64,000 nucleotides of DNA from Euborellia annulipes. Taxonomy: Eukaryota > Arthropoda > Insecta > Dermaptera > Anisolabididae. The position numbers were made by a program, and so were the translations under genes. Shown one piece after another: positions 21,626 to 32,511 of the stretch; the stretch's first letter is position 1; each line of letters begins with the position of its first letter. The notes below the pieces were generated by a model, which had not been told where the DNA came from, ran no database searches, and was given only the letters and a program-made list of their open reading frames with translations. The stretch lies in the NCBI GenBank assembly GCA_023213315.1, contig JAKCPI010001813.1, positions 1 through 64,000 of the forward strand. The letters run 5' to 3'.

Positions 21626-23547
21626 TATCTCTTTAGAATTCAAGGCGAATATCATTATTCTATCTAAAATTATTTTGCTTTGATTCAAATGGAGAATTAA
21701 TATTATTTAAATTATAATTTTTACCTCAATTTATTCAGATAATAGATAATTAAAAAATAATTTTTGTTAGATTTATTTCTAATTTGAAAGATATAATAAT
21801 TGTTTTTTGTCCAAATTTCTTTTTGACGTGACAACGTCTTACAAATCATGTTAGAGGGGCATGCACGAAAAAGTTTATCAGCTTGAATAACTCCTCTGTC
21901 TTAAGAGGTATAATTATGGGGAATATACGGTTAGAAAGAATGAGTTTTCAGCTAAAGATTTCACCATTTATTTTTTTCCTATCATTTTATTTTACCGCGC
22001 TGCGGTAAATTCTAATTTGAAATTTTAAACCCCTGTAGATTCCGAACGGCTAATCAGATCTGATTAAATGAGATGTCATTTGGTGCAGAAAGATAACCTC
22101 TAATAGAATAAATAAAAAAATCCCGAGTAATTAACTCCAAAATTGGTTTTTTTCTCGAAAAACCTCATTTTTTAGGCAAAAAAATATCGAAAAATAGCCC
22201 TACTTGTGCAACGCATAGCGACTTGACCATAAAAGCTATATTAAATCTAAATATAGTTTTAGAAAGAGTGGTTCAATACCCCGGGGTGTTTTTTCTTTTT
22301 TTGATATGAGGTCATTTTACCGCATGAGAGCACTCGGCGGGATTTCGTTTTCGAAAATTTAAACCCCTGTAGATTCCGAACGGCTAATCAGATCTGATTA
22401 AATGAGATGTCATTTGGTGCAGAAAGATAACCTCTAATAGAATAAATAAAAAAATCCCGAGTAATTAACTCCAAAATTGGTTTTTTCTCGAAAAACCTCA
22501 TTTTTTAGGCAAAAAAATATCGAAAAATAGCCCTACTTGTGCAACGCATAGCGACTTGACCATAAAAGCTATATTAAATCTAAATATAGTTTTAGAAAGA
22601 GTGGTTCAATACCCCGGGGTGTTTTTTCTTTTTTTTGATATGAGGTCATTTTACCGCATGAGAGCACTCGGCGGGATTTCGTTTTCGAAAATTTAAACCC
22701 CTGTAGATTCCGAACGGCTAATCAGATCTGATTAAATGAGATGTCATTTGGTGCAGAAAGATAACCTCTAATAGAATAAATAAAAAAATCCCGAGTAATT
22801 AACTCCAAAATTGGTTTTTTTCTCGAAAAACCTCATTTTTTAGGCAAAAAAATATCGAAAAATAGCCCTACTTGTGCAACGCATAGCGACTTGACCATAA
22901 AAGCTATATTAAATCTAAATATAGTTTTAGAAAAGAGTGGTTCAATACCCCGAGGTGTTTTTTTTCTTTTTTTGATATGAGGTCATTTTACCGCATGAGA
23001 GCACTCGGCGGGATTTCGTTTTTCGAAAATTTAAACCCCTGTAGATTCCGAACGGCTAATCAGATCGGACTAAATGAGATGTCATTTGGTGCAGAAAAAT
23101 AACCTCTAATAGAATAAATAAAAAAAATCCCGAGTAATTAACTCCAAAATTAGTTTTTTCTCGAAAAACCTCACTTTTTAAGCATAAGTCGCCCTTAATG
23201 GATAAAAAAAAGCCACACCTGTCATATATTGTTTCAATGAAAATGTTTGAACATGTTTATTTATGAAAACAAATTACTAGTAAAAAAAAAAACAATATTT
23301 TGCTGTTTATATTTCACAGATAGGTAACAAATTAATCTATTCTTTAGAATTCAAGGCGAATATCATTATTCTATCTAAAATTAACTGGCTTTGATTCAAA
23401 TGCCGAGAACTAATATTATTTAAATTATAATCTTTTAGGCCTCAATTTATTCAGCCATACACCCTAGATAATTAAAAAATAATTTTTGTTAGATATACTT
23501 TCTAATCTCAAAGATATCACAATTGTTTAAAGTCCAAATTTCTTAAG

Positions 23548-23560
<13 letters not shown>
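21626..23560. repeat. Direct repeat of about 200 bp flanking a tandem array
   Basis: The left copy (about 21626-21825) and right copy (about 23330-23545) both read TTTAGAATTCAAGGCGAATA, then a TTTGATTCAAATG stretch and TTTTTGTTAGAT. Between them are GACGTGACAACGTCTT and the 334-bp array. The arrangement suggests that the array and its leader lie between two copies of an older repeat, or that the flank was duplicated along with array growth. Confidence 0.75.
22027..23190. repeat. Tandem array, about 334-bp period, 3.5 copies
   Basis: Units start AAACCCCTGTAGATTCCGAA at 22027, 22361, 22695 and 23033. Copies differ by a handful of bases. Each includes CAATACCCCGGGGTG and GAGCACTCGGCGGGATTTCG. 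A single diverged stretch in reverse orientation occurs at 9115-9190 (GCCCGGGGATATTGAACC). No coding frame spans a unit. Confidence 0.95.

Positions 23561-23581
<21 letters not shown>
23550..23581. repeat. Poly-T run, 32 bp
   Basis: Uninterrupted T run; possibly the tail of a reverse-oriented retroelement, but no element body is recognised next to it. Confidence 0.9.
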
Positions 23582-23582
<1 letters not shown>

Positions 23583-23881
23583 ATAATTTGTAAAAATGAT
23601 TGAACAATATTTGTTGATTATTGTTTTTATTTTAACAAATCTTTCTATTTAAAAAAATCGAGTGATTTTTATGGAAAACTTTACAGAAAAGCAATAGATG
23701 AGTATATATTCAAGTAATTTGCCCCTCCATCCCTTGCGCCATATTATATTATTAATTGACAAGGGATGAAGAATTGAAAGGGGTTTTTTAGATTGATTAA
23801 GAATTTTTTTTAAATTCTCTGTTTTATCATACAATGGAATTCCCCAAATTAAATGAAAAATATAATTTATTTGATTAATTG

Positions 23882-24560
23882 GCTAATTTTAAAACGCAAC
23901 CCCAGAGTTAAAACTTCCCTTGTTACTAGTCTATTAATACATTACATAACCGAACAAAGAGAAATTTTTGTTTTTAGATTAGAGAAAAAGTAATTATTTT
24001 ATAGTTAAAAAAATTGTTTTTTAATAACATATTATCTGAATTAATCGAAGTAAAAATTATAATTTAAATTATGTTAAATTCTCATGTGAAGCAAAGGAAA
24101 ATTCCCGATAAACCCACACAACAAAAAATTAATAAAAAGAAAAAGTTATAACAGGAGAGCATCCTTTTCATTTCGATCGATCAAAATTAAATTAAAAAAA
24201 AAATTTGAATTTTTTTCCCTCATTCAAACATTATATAAAGTACAAGTGGAAAAGCCCGATCAGGGCACCCACCCCCTGGACCCCTTTGCTCGCCTTCGGC
24301 GCAAATTTTAAAGTTTTACATTTTCCGCTTTGACTCAACTTCCTTTTTATTCTTGCCAATTAGCACCCTGATAAATACAGACACTTAAACAAATTAAAAA
24401 AAAAAAAAATCTATCTATCACCTATTAGTATACGACTGACGAGAGATAAAAGTTTAAGAAAGCAACCCTCCTATTCATTTCTATAGGCCAAATATAGGAA
24501 GCAGATAATGTTTTTAAATTTAATTAGAAATATTTTTCTATGTTAGAATATTCTCAGAGT
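23882..24560. other. AT-rich DNA, diverged paralogue of 2.1-2.6 kb
   Basis: No gene signal. It shares ordered blocks with the region near 2115-2600. A GC-richer patch near 24255-24310 (GGCACCCACCCCCTGGACCC) resembles the edge of a hAT MITE but has no partner end. Confidence 0.45.
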
Positions 24561-24754
24561 GAATCAGAAATTATAAGAACTGAAGGGAGCCGAATCAAAA
24601 AATAGAGAGAGGGAGATTTTTATAAATTTAAATGATATAAAATGAGGGGGGTTGTTATAATCGAGATATTAAAATAGAGAGAATCCCAGGAAAAAGAAAT
24701 TATTATTTATGATATGAAATTATAAAATGAAAAAATTTGATTGTCAGAACTCAC

Positions 24755-24844
24755 CTATTGGAGAGAGGGAGGCTCGAAGGGTGCTGAGATGGGGTTGATT
24801 GAGCGATGATGAAAGGAGAAGTCGACCTCTAGCAATAGACACCC
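24755..24844 (-). other. Exon-like block B6, 90 nt, minus strand
   Basis: Acceptor TTTTTTACAG|GGTGTCTATTG and donor AATAG|GTGAGTTCTG. The frame used by B1 is open to a TAG that spans the donor junction. C2 lies upstream on the minus strand. Confidence 0.4.
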
Positions 24845-25731
24845 CTGTAAAAAATAAAAATTATTATTTTTTCTTATTAAATATGAATCGTGAGTTTGTG
24901 TGTAGAAAGAGAGAGTTTACAAAAAAATAAAAAATGATAAGAATATTTTAATTAGAATGGAAAACGTACACACGTTACCACCCTCTGTTAACATTATTAA
25001 AAATAATGATATAGTTTTAAAACGAAATGTTAATCACAGTTATTATTTATATCATTGACGAGAGATAAAAGTTTTTGAATTTATATTTTCAATTATTAGC
25101 TAAATTCTCAGCAATAGGGGTGGAGGATGAGGAGGGAGAGAAAGTAATCAATTTCCTTAAATGTAAAATTTTACAAAAAATATAATTTTGTATTAGTATT
25201 TTGAATTTCATTTTTAAAGGAAAATACTATTTTATTTATCAGAAGGGGTGATTTACAGCCCTTCTGATAAACTCATTATTACCCTTGGGTACACGAATTC
25301 ATTATATCTAAAAAATTGGATAATTTTATATACCCTAAGTAATATAGGCGTAGCCACGGGGGGGGTTTTGGGGGTTCAAACCCCCTCCCATTGGACCCAA
25401 GCCATGACTAGATATTTAAGCTCTATAATACAAAAATACTTTTTTCTCTCTATATATTTCATATATAGGGTAAGAGAAAGTAAAATATAATAATTTTCTC
25501 TAGCTTAAAAAAAAAAAAATTAAATAAAACGCAAAAAATTCAAGAAAATTCAGAATTTTCCCATTTGAAAGAATTGATTTTTGTTATGCTTTATAAAAAA
25601 ATTAAAGCCGCTTAAAATTGATTAAATCTCGCAAATGAAAAATAATAAAAATTATTATATAAATAAATTTTTTATATTTTTTCTTAAAGAGGTCTGAGAT
25701 AGGAGCCTGTTCCAGAGAAACACATAGAGAG

Positions 25732-27131
25732 TAGACATGGGTGATACTGTATCAATCTGATATTTTGTATCAGGTAGGAAAAAGTAACAGGTACACATAA
25801 TGGGTACGAGCAAAAAATATCGGGTATTTAAATATCAAAGTAAAAATCAGATAACTTATTTATAAAAAAAATATTTTTTCATTTCTGCTCTCTTTCATAA
25901 AGCGGAGAAAATAGAAATAATGTATAAGTAATAATTAGATTTGTATTTAATTATTATAGGGCCTAGTGAGAAAAGTAGAGTAAAAAATCTAAAAATGATT
26001 CGGAATGACGTTCGAAAAGCGCGCCAGAGTAATAGCGAAATTGCCCTGTCACGAGAGAAGAGGCGGGGCGGGGCGTCGCGAGTTGAGGGTCGCAAGAGAG
26101 AAGGAATGAGAGAACAGCCGAAACGAAAACTGTATCGGGTAACTGTATCGACGCTCTAAAGTGAAAAGCAAGTATTTGATCAATGCGCAAGCGCGAGAAT
26201 AAGGTATGAGTGAGAAACAGATACGCGTCCTGTCCAGGTCCAGTCGAGTATGCCCGAGTTGTTGATACTCATATAACAGATACAACAAGTATCTCTTATT
26301 TGCTCGGTATTCGTTTCTCACTCGTACCTGATATCTCGCGCTTGCGCATTGATCAAACTACTTTAGAGTGTCGTTTCTTTCTTATCCGATACAGTTTCCG
26401 TTGCGCCTGTCCCAGGCCTGCTCTCTCTTTCCTCTCTTGAAACCCTCAACTCGCGACGCCCCGCCCCGTCCCTTCACTCCTGGCACGGCTATTTCGCTAT
26501 TGCGCTGGCGCTCTTTTCGAACGTCATTCCGAATGATTTTTACATTTTTTACTCTACTTTTCTCACTAGGCCCTATAATAATTAAATACAAATCTAATTA
26601 TTACTAATACATTATTTCTCTTTTCTTCTCTTTGAAAAGAGAGCAGAAATGAAAAAAATCTTTTTTTTTTTAATAAATAAGTTATCTGATTTTTACTTTG
26701 AAACTATTTTTTTTTATAAAAACATTAATTAAAAAAATAAAAATATATGTAACTGTGAATTGAAATACATAATGGACTTCAATAAATTAAATTTCGTTCG
26801 CTGGTAAAGAAATTTCTTAATTATTTTTCTAGTGCAGTATATAAATTGACATTTTAAAATTGGAGACATTAAAATGTCAGTTCAGTCAGTTTGGAAAACT
26901 CTTTAGTAATGGATAATTATGAGTTTGTTCTCAACACAAGAATAAATAGCTTAGAAAACATTTGAAAAAAATGTTAAACACGTTGTTATTGACTTGAATT
27001 AATGTAAAGTTAGCGTTGCTGGGTGAAATTTGTTTCGGGTACAAAAGTATCAGGTAAAAGTATCGGGTCAGAACAAGTACCTGTAACAGCTGGTACCTGG
27101 TACAGCAAAATCGAGTAACGACCCATGTCTA
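25732..27131 (+). mobile_element. Nested hAT-type element, TAGACATGGGT ends, TSD ATAGAGAG
   Basis: A 1,400-bp element with ends TAGACATGGGT and ACCCATGTCTA and 8-bp duplication ATAGAGAG at 25724-25731 and 27132-27139. The inside is a long palindrome (about 25837-26701) whose arms hold a CpG-rich block GGCGGGGCGTCGCGAGTTGA. Terminal zones repeat variants of TATCAGGTA and GGTACCTG. Open frames here (for example 90 codons on the minus strand) are by-products of the palindrome. Confidence 0.9.
25837..26701. repeat. Long internal palindrome of the nested element
   Basis: Arms of about 380-400 bp (AAAGTAAAAATCAGATAACT / AGTTATCTGATTTTTACTTT at the outside) with a centre near 26280. The arms are similar but not identical and carry separate small changes, for example GCGCCAGAGTAATAGCG against CGCTATTGCGCTGGCGC. 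Confidence 0.85.
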
Positions 27132-27491
27132 ATAGAGAGACACCCCGGTATCCTAGGCCCATACATAAAATTAAGAGATTTGCATTATTTATTGCATGAT
27201 ACGAGTTGATTGAAAAATTGCGGCACTTAATTAAGAAAGGGCGGGCCCGAGCCACCTGGAGGGGGGTCCGGGGGGGCGAAGCGAAGGTGGGGTAAGTGGC
27301 TAGTCATATATTTCATTAGACGCCTTATACTACCCTATTAGTCGGGGAGGGGGGGAGACATAATCCTAAACCCCCCCATCAAAAATTTCTGCCTACGCCT
27401 ATGCTAAGTAATATATTTTAAGAGAAAAAAAAAAAAAAAGAAAATAGAAATTTAATTCGTTATCAAAATGAGATATGCAAATATTCATTAC

Positions 27492-27690
27492 CTTAATAAA
27501 ATGATGACCAGACGGGGAGGAAATGAGTTTGGGGGATGAACGTCTTATTTGCACAAATAAAAGCACAATATAAAATAAACACCGAGGGCGAGAGAGAGAG
27601 AGAGAGAGAGGTCCACGTAATGACTCGTGTCTCGTCTTGAATGCAACTGACAGACAGGCTGCAGGCAGAGGCATAGATAAATCGCATTAT
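27492..27690 (-). other. Exon-like block C2, minus strand
   Basis: The block ends ATTAAG|GTAATGAATAT at 27492. It shares with C1 the stretch read as RRSSPKLISSPSGHH. A CT/GA microsatellite (27592-27610) lies inside. The acceptor is not clear, so the 5' boundary is approximate. Its downstream intron holds the composite transposon. Confidence 0.35.
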
Positions 27691-27834
27691 TCTCTGAGCG
27701 CCCAAAAAATATAATTGTCAAATAAATTCTCTATTGATAAAAATTCTATTTACTTGCAAACTAACGGGGATTTAATCAGTTAGGGAATAAATTCGTAATT
27801 AAATAACTATTAAAAGACTCTCTTCATTTACCCA

Positions 27835-28605
27835 CCCTTAATTCCCTTAAAACTCACCCCCAATTAAAAAAAATATTTCTAAGCGTTATTTTTAGTATTT
27901 ATTTATTTAATAGGGATATATTTGAACCGAAATAATTTTTAACAGACTTACTTAAATAATCCACCCCTAAAACCCACCCCCAGTTTAATAAAAGACTTTC
28001 TATGGTTCTTTTTAGTATTTATTTATTTATTAGGGATATATTCGAACTTAAATAATTTTTAAAAGACTTACTTAATTAATCCACCCCTAAAACCCACCCC
28101 CAGTTTAATAAAAGACTTTCTATGGTTCTTTTTAGTATTTATTTATTTATTAGGGATATATTCGAACTTAAATAATTTTTAAAAGACTTACTTAATTAAT
28201 CCACCCCAAAACCCACCCCCAGTTTAATAAAAGACTTTCTATGCTTCTTTTTAGTATTTATTTATTTATTAGGGATATGTTCGAACTTAAATAATTTTTA
28301 AAAGACTTACTTAATTAATCCACCCCTAAAACCCACCCCCAGATTAATAAAAGACTTTCTATGCTTCTTTTTAGTATTTATTTATTTATTAGGGATATAT
28401 TCGAACTTAAATAATTTTTAAAAGACTTACTTAATTAATCCACCCCTAAAACCCACCCCCAGATTAATAAAAGACTTTCTATGCTTCTTTTTAGTATTTA
28501 TTTATTTATTAGGGATATATTCGAACTTAAATAATTTTTAAAAGACTTACTTAATTAATCCACCCCTAAAACACACCCCCAATTTAATAAAAGACTTCTA
28601 TGTGT
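27835..28605. repeat. Tandem array, 120-bp period, about 6.5 copies
   Basis: Units recur at 27961, 28081, 28201, 28320, 28440 and 28560, each starting CCACCCCTAAAACCCACCCC. The period is 120 bp with one single-base deletion. Inner units are almost identical; the outermost ones are diverged. No protein frame is kept through the array. Confidence 0.95.
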
Positions 28606-28885
28606 GTATTTATAAAATTAACATGCAAGCCTAAAATTTTTAAGAGAAATATACGTTTTAGAGTCTCTTCCATAAAGAGAATTAACAGGTAACGAACCTA
28701 TTCATCTCGATCAGTAGGCCCTAATGAATAAATTTATTTATTAATTTACTAAGTATGAGACTAACCAAAATAATGACAGATAGCTATCCTAAATGCATTG
28801 ACGAGAATTGAACTTTCCTTCTAAATATATATTACATGTATAATAGCCTTCATACAAAACAAATTAAAAAACGAATGTATAATAA

Positions 28886-29267
28886 CACTGGCGCAACCAG
28901 GGGGGGGTTAGGGTTTTACCCCCCCTCCAGGAGATAAAAAAACTCAAAATATATATTACAAATAGAAAATAAAAAAATAAAATCATTTCGTTTCCGCAAG
29001 AGGAAATGTTCCACGGGCGGCGCATGGGTAAAAAATTTGGTTCCACGGGCGGCAAAAATTTAGCGTCTCTAAAAAAAAATTATAAATTATTTTTACGGAC
29101 TGGAAAAAATTTCCCCGCAGGGCGGAAAAATTTGGTTTCGCGAAATCAAAATTTTCCGCAGGGCAAAAACTTTGGTTCTGCAAAAAAAAATTTTCACAGA
29201 AAAATTTTTGAGATAACCCCCCCCCCGAAACCCCCTCCCCCAGGAGCAAATCCTGGTTGCGCCACTG
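28886..29267. mobile_element. hAT-type MITE, CAGTGGCGCAACCAGG ends
   Basis: A 382-bp element with inverted ends CACTGGCGCAACCAGG and CCTGGTTGCGCCACTG. Flanks TATAATAA and ATAATAAA share most of an 8-bp duplication, offset by one base. The body repeats AAATTT and TTTCCGCA motifs and gives spurious frames up to 96 codons on both strands. Confidence 0.8.
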
Positions 29268-29489
29268 ATAATAAATTGATTTTTGAAAATGATTAATAAA
29301 AAAAAAAATTCCAGCAAATAAAATTATTTAAAAAAACAATTTAAACACAAATAATTTTTTTAATTATATTTTTCTATGTAAAATTTTATCTCTGAGCTTG
29401 GGCACAGAAGCCATATAATTTTGTATGAAGCGGAAAAATTTTATTATTGACAAATCCCGGTTTGATCACATGTGCACTTGCACTATGTG

Positions 29490-29600
29490 TATAATTCCCA
29501 ATAACTGAAGATGGCCAAATAAATTCAGGCCGAAACGTCTTATTCTGGGAGTTTTATTGAACCTGAATCAATCCAATTTGGCTGATATCTCCATTTCTCC
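29490..29600. repeat. GAAACGTC-core repeat, ATGGCCAAAT type
   Basis: Contains CTGAAGATGGCCAAATAAAT then CAGGCCGAAACGTCTTATTC and TTTGGCTGATATCTCC. The same end opens both copies of the 616-bp tandem duplication at 51780 and 52397. Confidence 0.7.
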
Positions 29601-29716
29601 ATTATTATTACTATGTAAAAATGTTCTCAGAGAATATTAGAATTTGCAAGTCGAAAATTTTGAATTTTAAATTACTTCATAATCAAAAAAATGAAAATTT
29701 AATTGCCAAGACTTAC

Positions 29717-29815
29717 CCAGTGCAGAGAGTCTCGAAGTGCGCTACTGAGATGGAGATCCTCGTTGCCAGAAGGTCGATATTGAAGGGAGAAGTCGACCTC
29801 TAGTAATAACCACCT
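29717..29815 (-). other. Exon-like block B7, 99 nt, minus strand
   Basis: Acceptor TATCTTTTTCAG|AGGTGG, donor CTGG|GTAAGTCTTGG. Thirty-three open codons start RWLLLEVDFS, and the block is in frame end to end. B7 and B8 have the same length and phase, but the downstream half of the peptide differs strongly. Confidence 0.45.
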
Positions 29816-30258
29816 CTGAAAAAGATAAAAATTATTATTTTTTTTCTTGCTAAATATGATTCGTATGTTTGGGCGTGGGTGTCCAGAGAAAGAGAGCATA
29901 TACAAAAATACTATTACCCAAGAAAAATAATAATATTTGGGGCGTTAATATAGATTTAGATTTAGATAATTTAAATTAGAATTCATTTATTAAAAAATTC
30001 TGAAGATAAATTTTTTCATGTATCAGATTTTTATTAAAGCAAAAAATTTTGGAGAAAAATAAATAAACAAAAAAGCAACACACCCTTTCAAAACACTAGC
30101 TGGAGGAAGCCGAATCAATAAAGAGAGAGAGGGAGACTTGTAGATTTAAATGATATACCCGAGATTTAAAAAAGAGAAAATGACATTTCCCAGGGAAATG
30201 TAATTAATATTTGCGATATTAAATAATAAATTGTGAAGATTTAATTGTCAGGACTTAC

Positions 30259-30357
30259 CCACTGCGGAGAGAGAGCCTCGAGGGGCGCTGAGACGTTGAT
30301 GGTCAAACGATAAGGAAGATGATGTAGTGAGAAGTCGACCTCTAGCAATAACCACCT
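30259..30357 (-). other. Exon-like block B8, 99 nt, minus strand
   Basis: Acceptor TCTTTTACAG|AGGTGG, donor AGTGG|GTAAGTCCTG. Thirty-three codons are open, beginning RWLLLEVDFSLHH. With A7 it forms a unit duplicated at 10.3-10.7 kb. No family is recognised. Confidence 0.45.
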
Positions 30358-30539
30358 CTGTAAAAGATAAAAATTATTATTTTTTCTTGATAACTAGAAG
30401 ATAGAGAAAAAAAAAAATATATAATAACAGGTAATAAAATTGTAATTAGAATGGAAAATATACACCTGTTACCACCCTCTTTTTCGTTAATTTTATTTAA
30501 TTAATAAAATCTGTTTATTAAATTTAGATTAATTATTTA

Positions 30540-30620
30540 TTAAAAACTTGAATCGGAACAAGTGCACAGTACTCGAGAAAGGCTGCAGAATAAGCAGTCG
30601 AAACGTTGTACAGTATTTAT
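30540..30620. repeat. GAAACGTT-core hairpin
   Basis: GGCTGCAGAATAAGCAGTC forms a short stem directly before GAAACGTTG, in the same order as the other core repeats of the window. Confidence 0.45.
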
Positions 30621-30739
30621 ATTTTTAATAAATAATTAATAATTAAAATGTGGTGTAAATTAAAAATTCCCCTAATAATATCGTAATAAAAATAAAATGT
30701 TAACCCTTTAAAAAAGTGAAATATACAAATAATAAATAC

Positions 30740-30901
30740 CTTTTAAGAGCGAGATGTGATGCGTGTGACGTTTTATTCTCACTAATACCATCGCAATAGA
30801 GGAGATGCAGATCAGTTCGCAATTAAAAAAAAAAATTGAGTGTGCTGTTTCTTTGATCATAAGGAAGACTCACTGGATTTTTTTCCTAAAAGCTCCTTCT
30901 T
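30740..30901 (-). other. Exon-like block A7, minus strand
   Basis: Acceptor TTTCTTTGTTTCAG|AAGAAGG, donor AAAAG|GTATTTATTATTTG. Contains GTGAGAATAAAACGTCACAC. It is the most upstream A block seen on the minus strand; on that strand the order runs A7-B8-B7-C2-B6 and onward to C1. Confidence 0.4.
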
Positions 30902-31249
30902 CTGAAACAAAGAAATATTTATTAATATTATTTTTTATCTTCTTGTATTACCATATTTTAAATATTCAATAAAGATTATTTTATTAAATAATTGTTTTAT
31001 TTATCCCTTAATCCTTTTTCCAAATATTCATTTTAACTACAGTATATAGGAATATTTTAATCAAACCCACTTAAAAAGGACCTGGGTTCCTTATTAATAA
31101 ATTTCAAAGGTGGAGGCAATATTTGTTTCATTATCAGATAGATCTATTCTATCTTTAAATAGAGGAATAAAAATATACTCTCGCACCCCCTATAACCTCA
31201 AAGTTTATCCCTTTAATGTTAAGTAAAAAGTAAAAATTCTTTATCAATT

Positions 31250-31920
31250 AAAGGAGAGAGGATAGAGCCTGTATGTAATGTAAGGTGGTACCTCTTATAT
31301 TCAATTAGCATACAAATTCTATTCTCTTACCGACCTTGAATAAATCACGCATATGCAAAAAGAAAAAGATAAAATTTTAACACCGATAAGTGAACCTTCC
31401 CCTCTTATTATTATCAATAGTGCCCTTTGTGGCAAGCTTTGAATTACCACAAGTCTCTTTGTTATTTTATCAACAACTTCCGTTTTTATTCTAGTTGATG
31501 GAAAAATTATTTATATATTGTAGTAATGAATGAAAAAAGCAGCTCTCTCACTCTTGAATTAGTTTGCTTTTTTAAGAAAAAAAAAAACGTCGATTGTACT
31601 CTTGTTACAGTCACGCTACACCTACGTACGCTATGAGTCATTTTTAGGATAGGCTAGACTTTATCAATAATTCAGCCCTTAGGAATGATTGATAGCTATG
31701 TTTAAGACTCAAGGAGATTCGTTATCAATATTCTCATGGTCTTTCTTGTTGCTTGCTTATTTATAAAATGTAAACGTATTCAATTTTATATTTAGTGCTA
31801 TGAAATATTTAAATTTTTTATTTTTTGTATATCTTTTATTATTCGGTATTTAATAATATATTTCAGTTAGTAGAGAAGGGAGGGGTGGAGTAATTATTAA
31901 ATAACAAACATTTTCACTTT
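31250..31920. other. Stretch without recognised elements
   Basis: AT-rich, with no repeated core, terminal repeat or long frame seen. It precedes a possible terminal exon at 31932. Confidence 0.4.
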
Positions 31921-31931
31921 CCCACATTCAG

Positions 31932-32046
31932 GGGGTCCAGGGATTATTCTAAGGACAAATAATGGACAGAAAGGGAAAGAACAAAAGAGCAGTTAATGCT
32001 TCAGGACCAAACATACCAAGGCCTCGTGGTAAACATAAACAATAAA
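31932..32046 (+). other. Possible terminal exon or small ORF with AATAAA
   Basis: CACTTTCCCACATTCAG is an acceptor-like tract. Downstream, one frame reads GPGIILRTNNGQKGKEQKSS then stop, and a second frame has an ATG at 31962 giving a 27-residue basic peptide (starts MDRKGKNKRAV, ends RPRGKHKQ). Its stop overlaps AATAAA at 32041-32046. It could be a 3' exon or a retroposed end, but no conserved domain is visible. Confidence 0.25.
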
Positions 32047-32511
32047 TTCAGGACCTTATTAGATAAAATGCAATGAAGTCATTTATTTTTTATTTGCATT
32101 TATATAGATTTTAGGTATTTAACGTTTTTAAAGTGAAACTTTTATTATATCGCCTCAAATTTTTTCGACCATTTATCAGCATGTCGCGTGACGTCACTGC
32201 CATCTCACACCAAGTTTCTTTACTACGCAACGAGAGTGCGCTTCTGTCGCTAGTGAAGGTATGGGCAGGGTGGGGAGTCATCAATTCATTTGTGTCGTTT
32301 CGTTTGTTAATGAAAATATTATTTATATTTTTTTTTATTGTTTATTTTTTTATATATAATATAAAGCGCTAGCCACTGACTTCCATTATGTTCCGGTTTA
32401 TCACTCTTTCTCACTGTTTCGCCGGAGACAGAGGAAGTGGAGTCAGTGAGGGAAATTTAGAACTTTAATATTTTGCTAGTCGAAGGTCAGGGGGCGCAGA
32501 TTTAGGAGAAG

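Larger units (their letters stand above)
25343..27403 (+). mobile_element. Composite hAT-type element, copy 1, TSD CTAAGTAA
   Basis: A 2,061-bp unit with inverted ends TATAGGCGTAG and CTACGCCTATG, flanked by CTAAGTAA at 25335-25342 and 27404-27411. It contains a TCTGGTGTGAC-family end hairpin (25430-25488) and a complete second element (25732-27131). A near-identical unit lies inverted at 32807-34863 with a different target duplication. The paralogous sequence near 2845 lacks the insertion, so an empty site exists. It has no transposase, so it is a passenger composite. Confidence 0.9.

Noticed and set aside
26049..26321. 90-codon minus-strand frame, and overlapping frames on both strands
   Set aside because: Overlapping frames on both strands come from inverted arms with few stops in the GC-rich block, not from a gene.
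27010..27255. 81-codon frame identical to one at 32954-33199
   Set aside because: Identity reflects the duplicated composite element; the frame crosses the nested element's terminus and target duplication, so it is not a conserved protein.
29006..29296. 96-codon plus-strand frame with repeated asparagine/lysine-rich units
   Set aside because: It is the translation of a MITE body built from repeated short motifs; the opposite strand is equally open.
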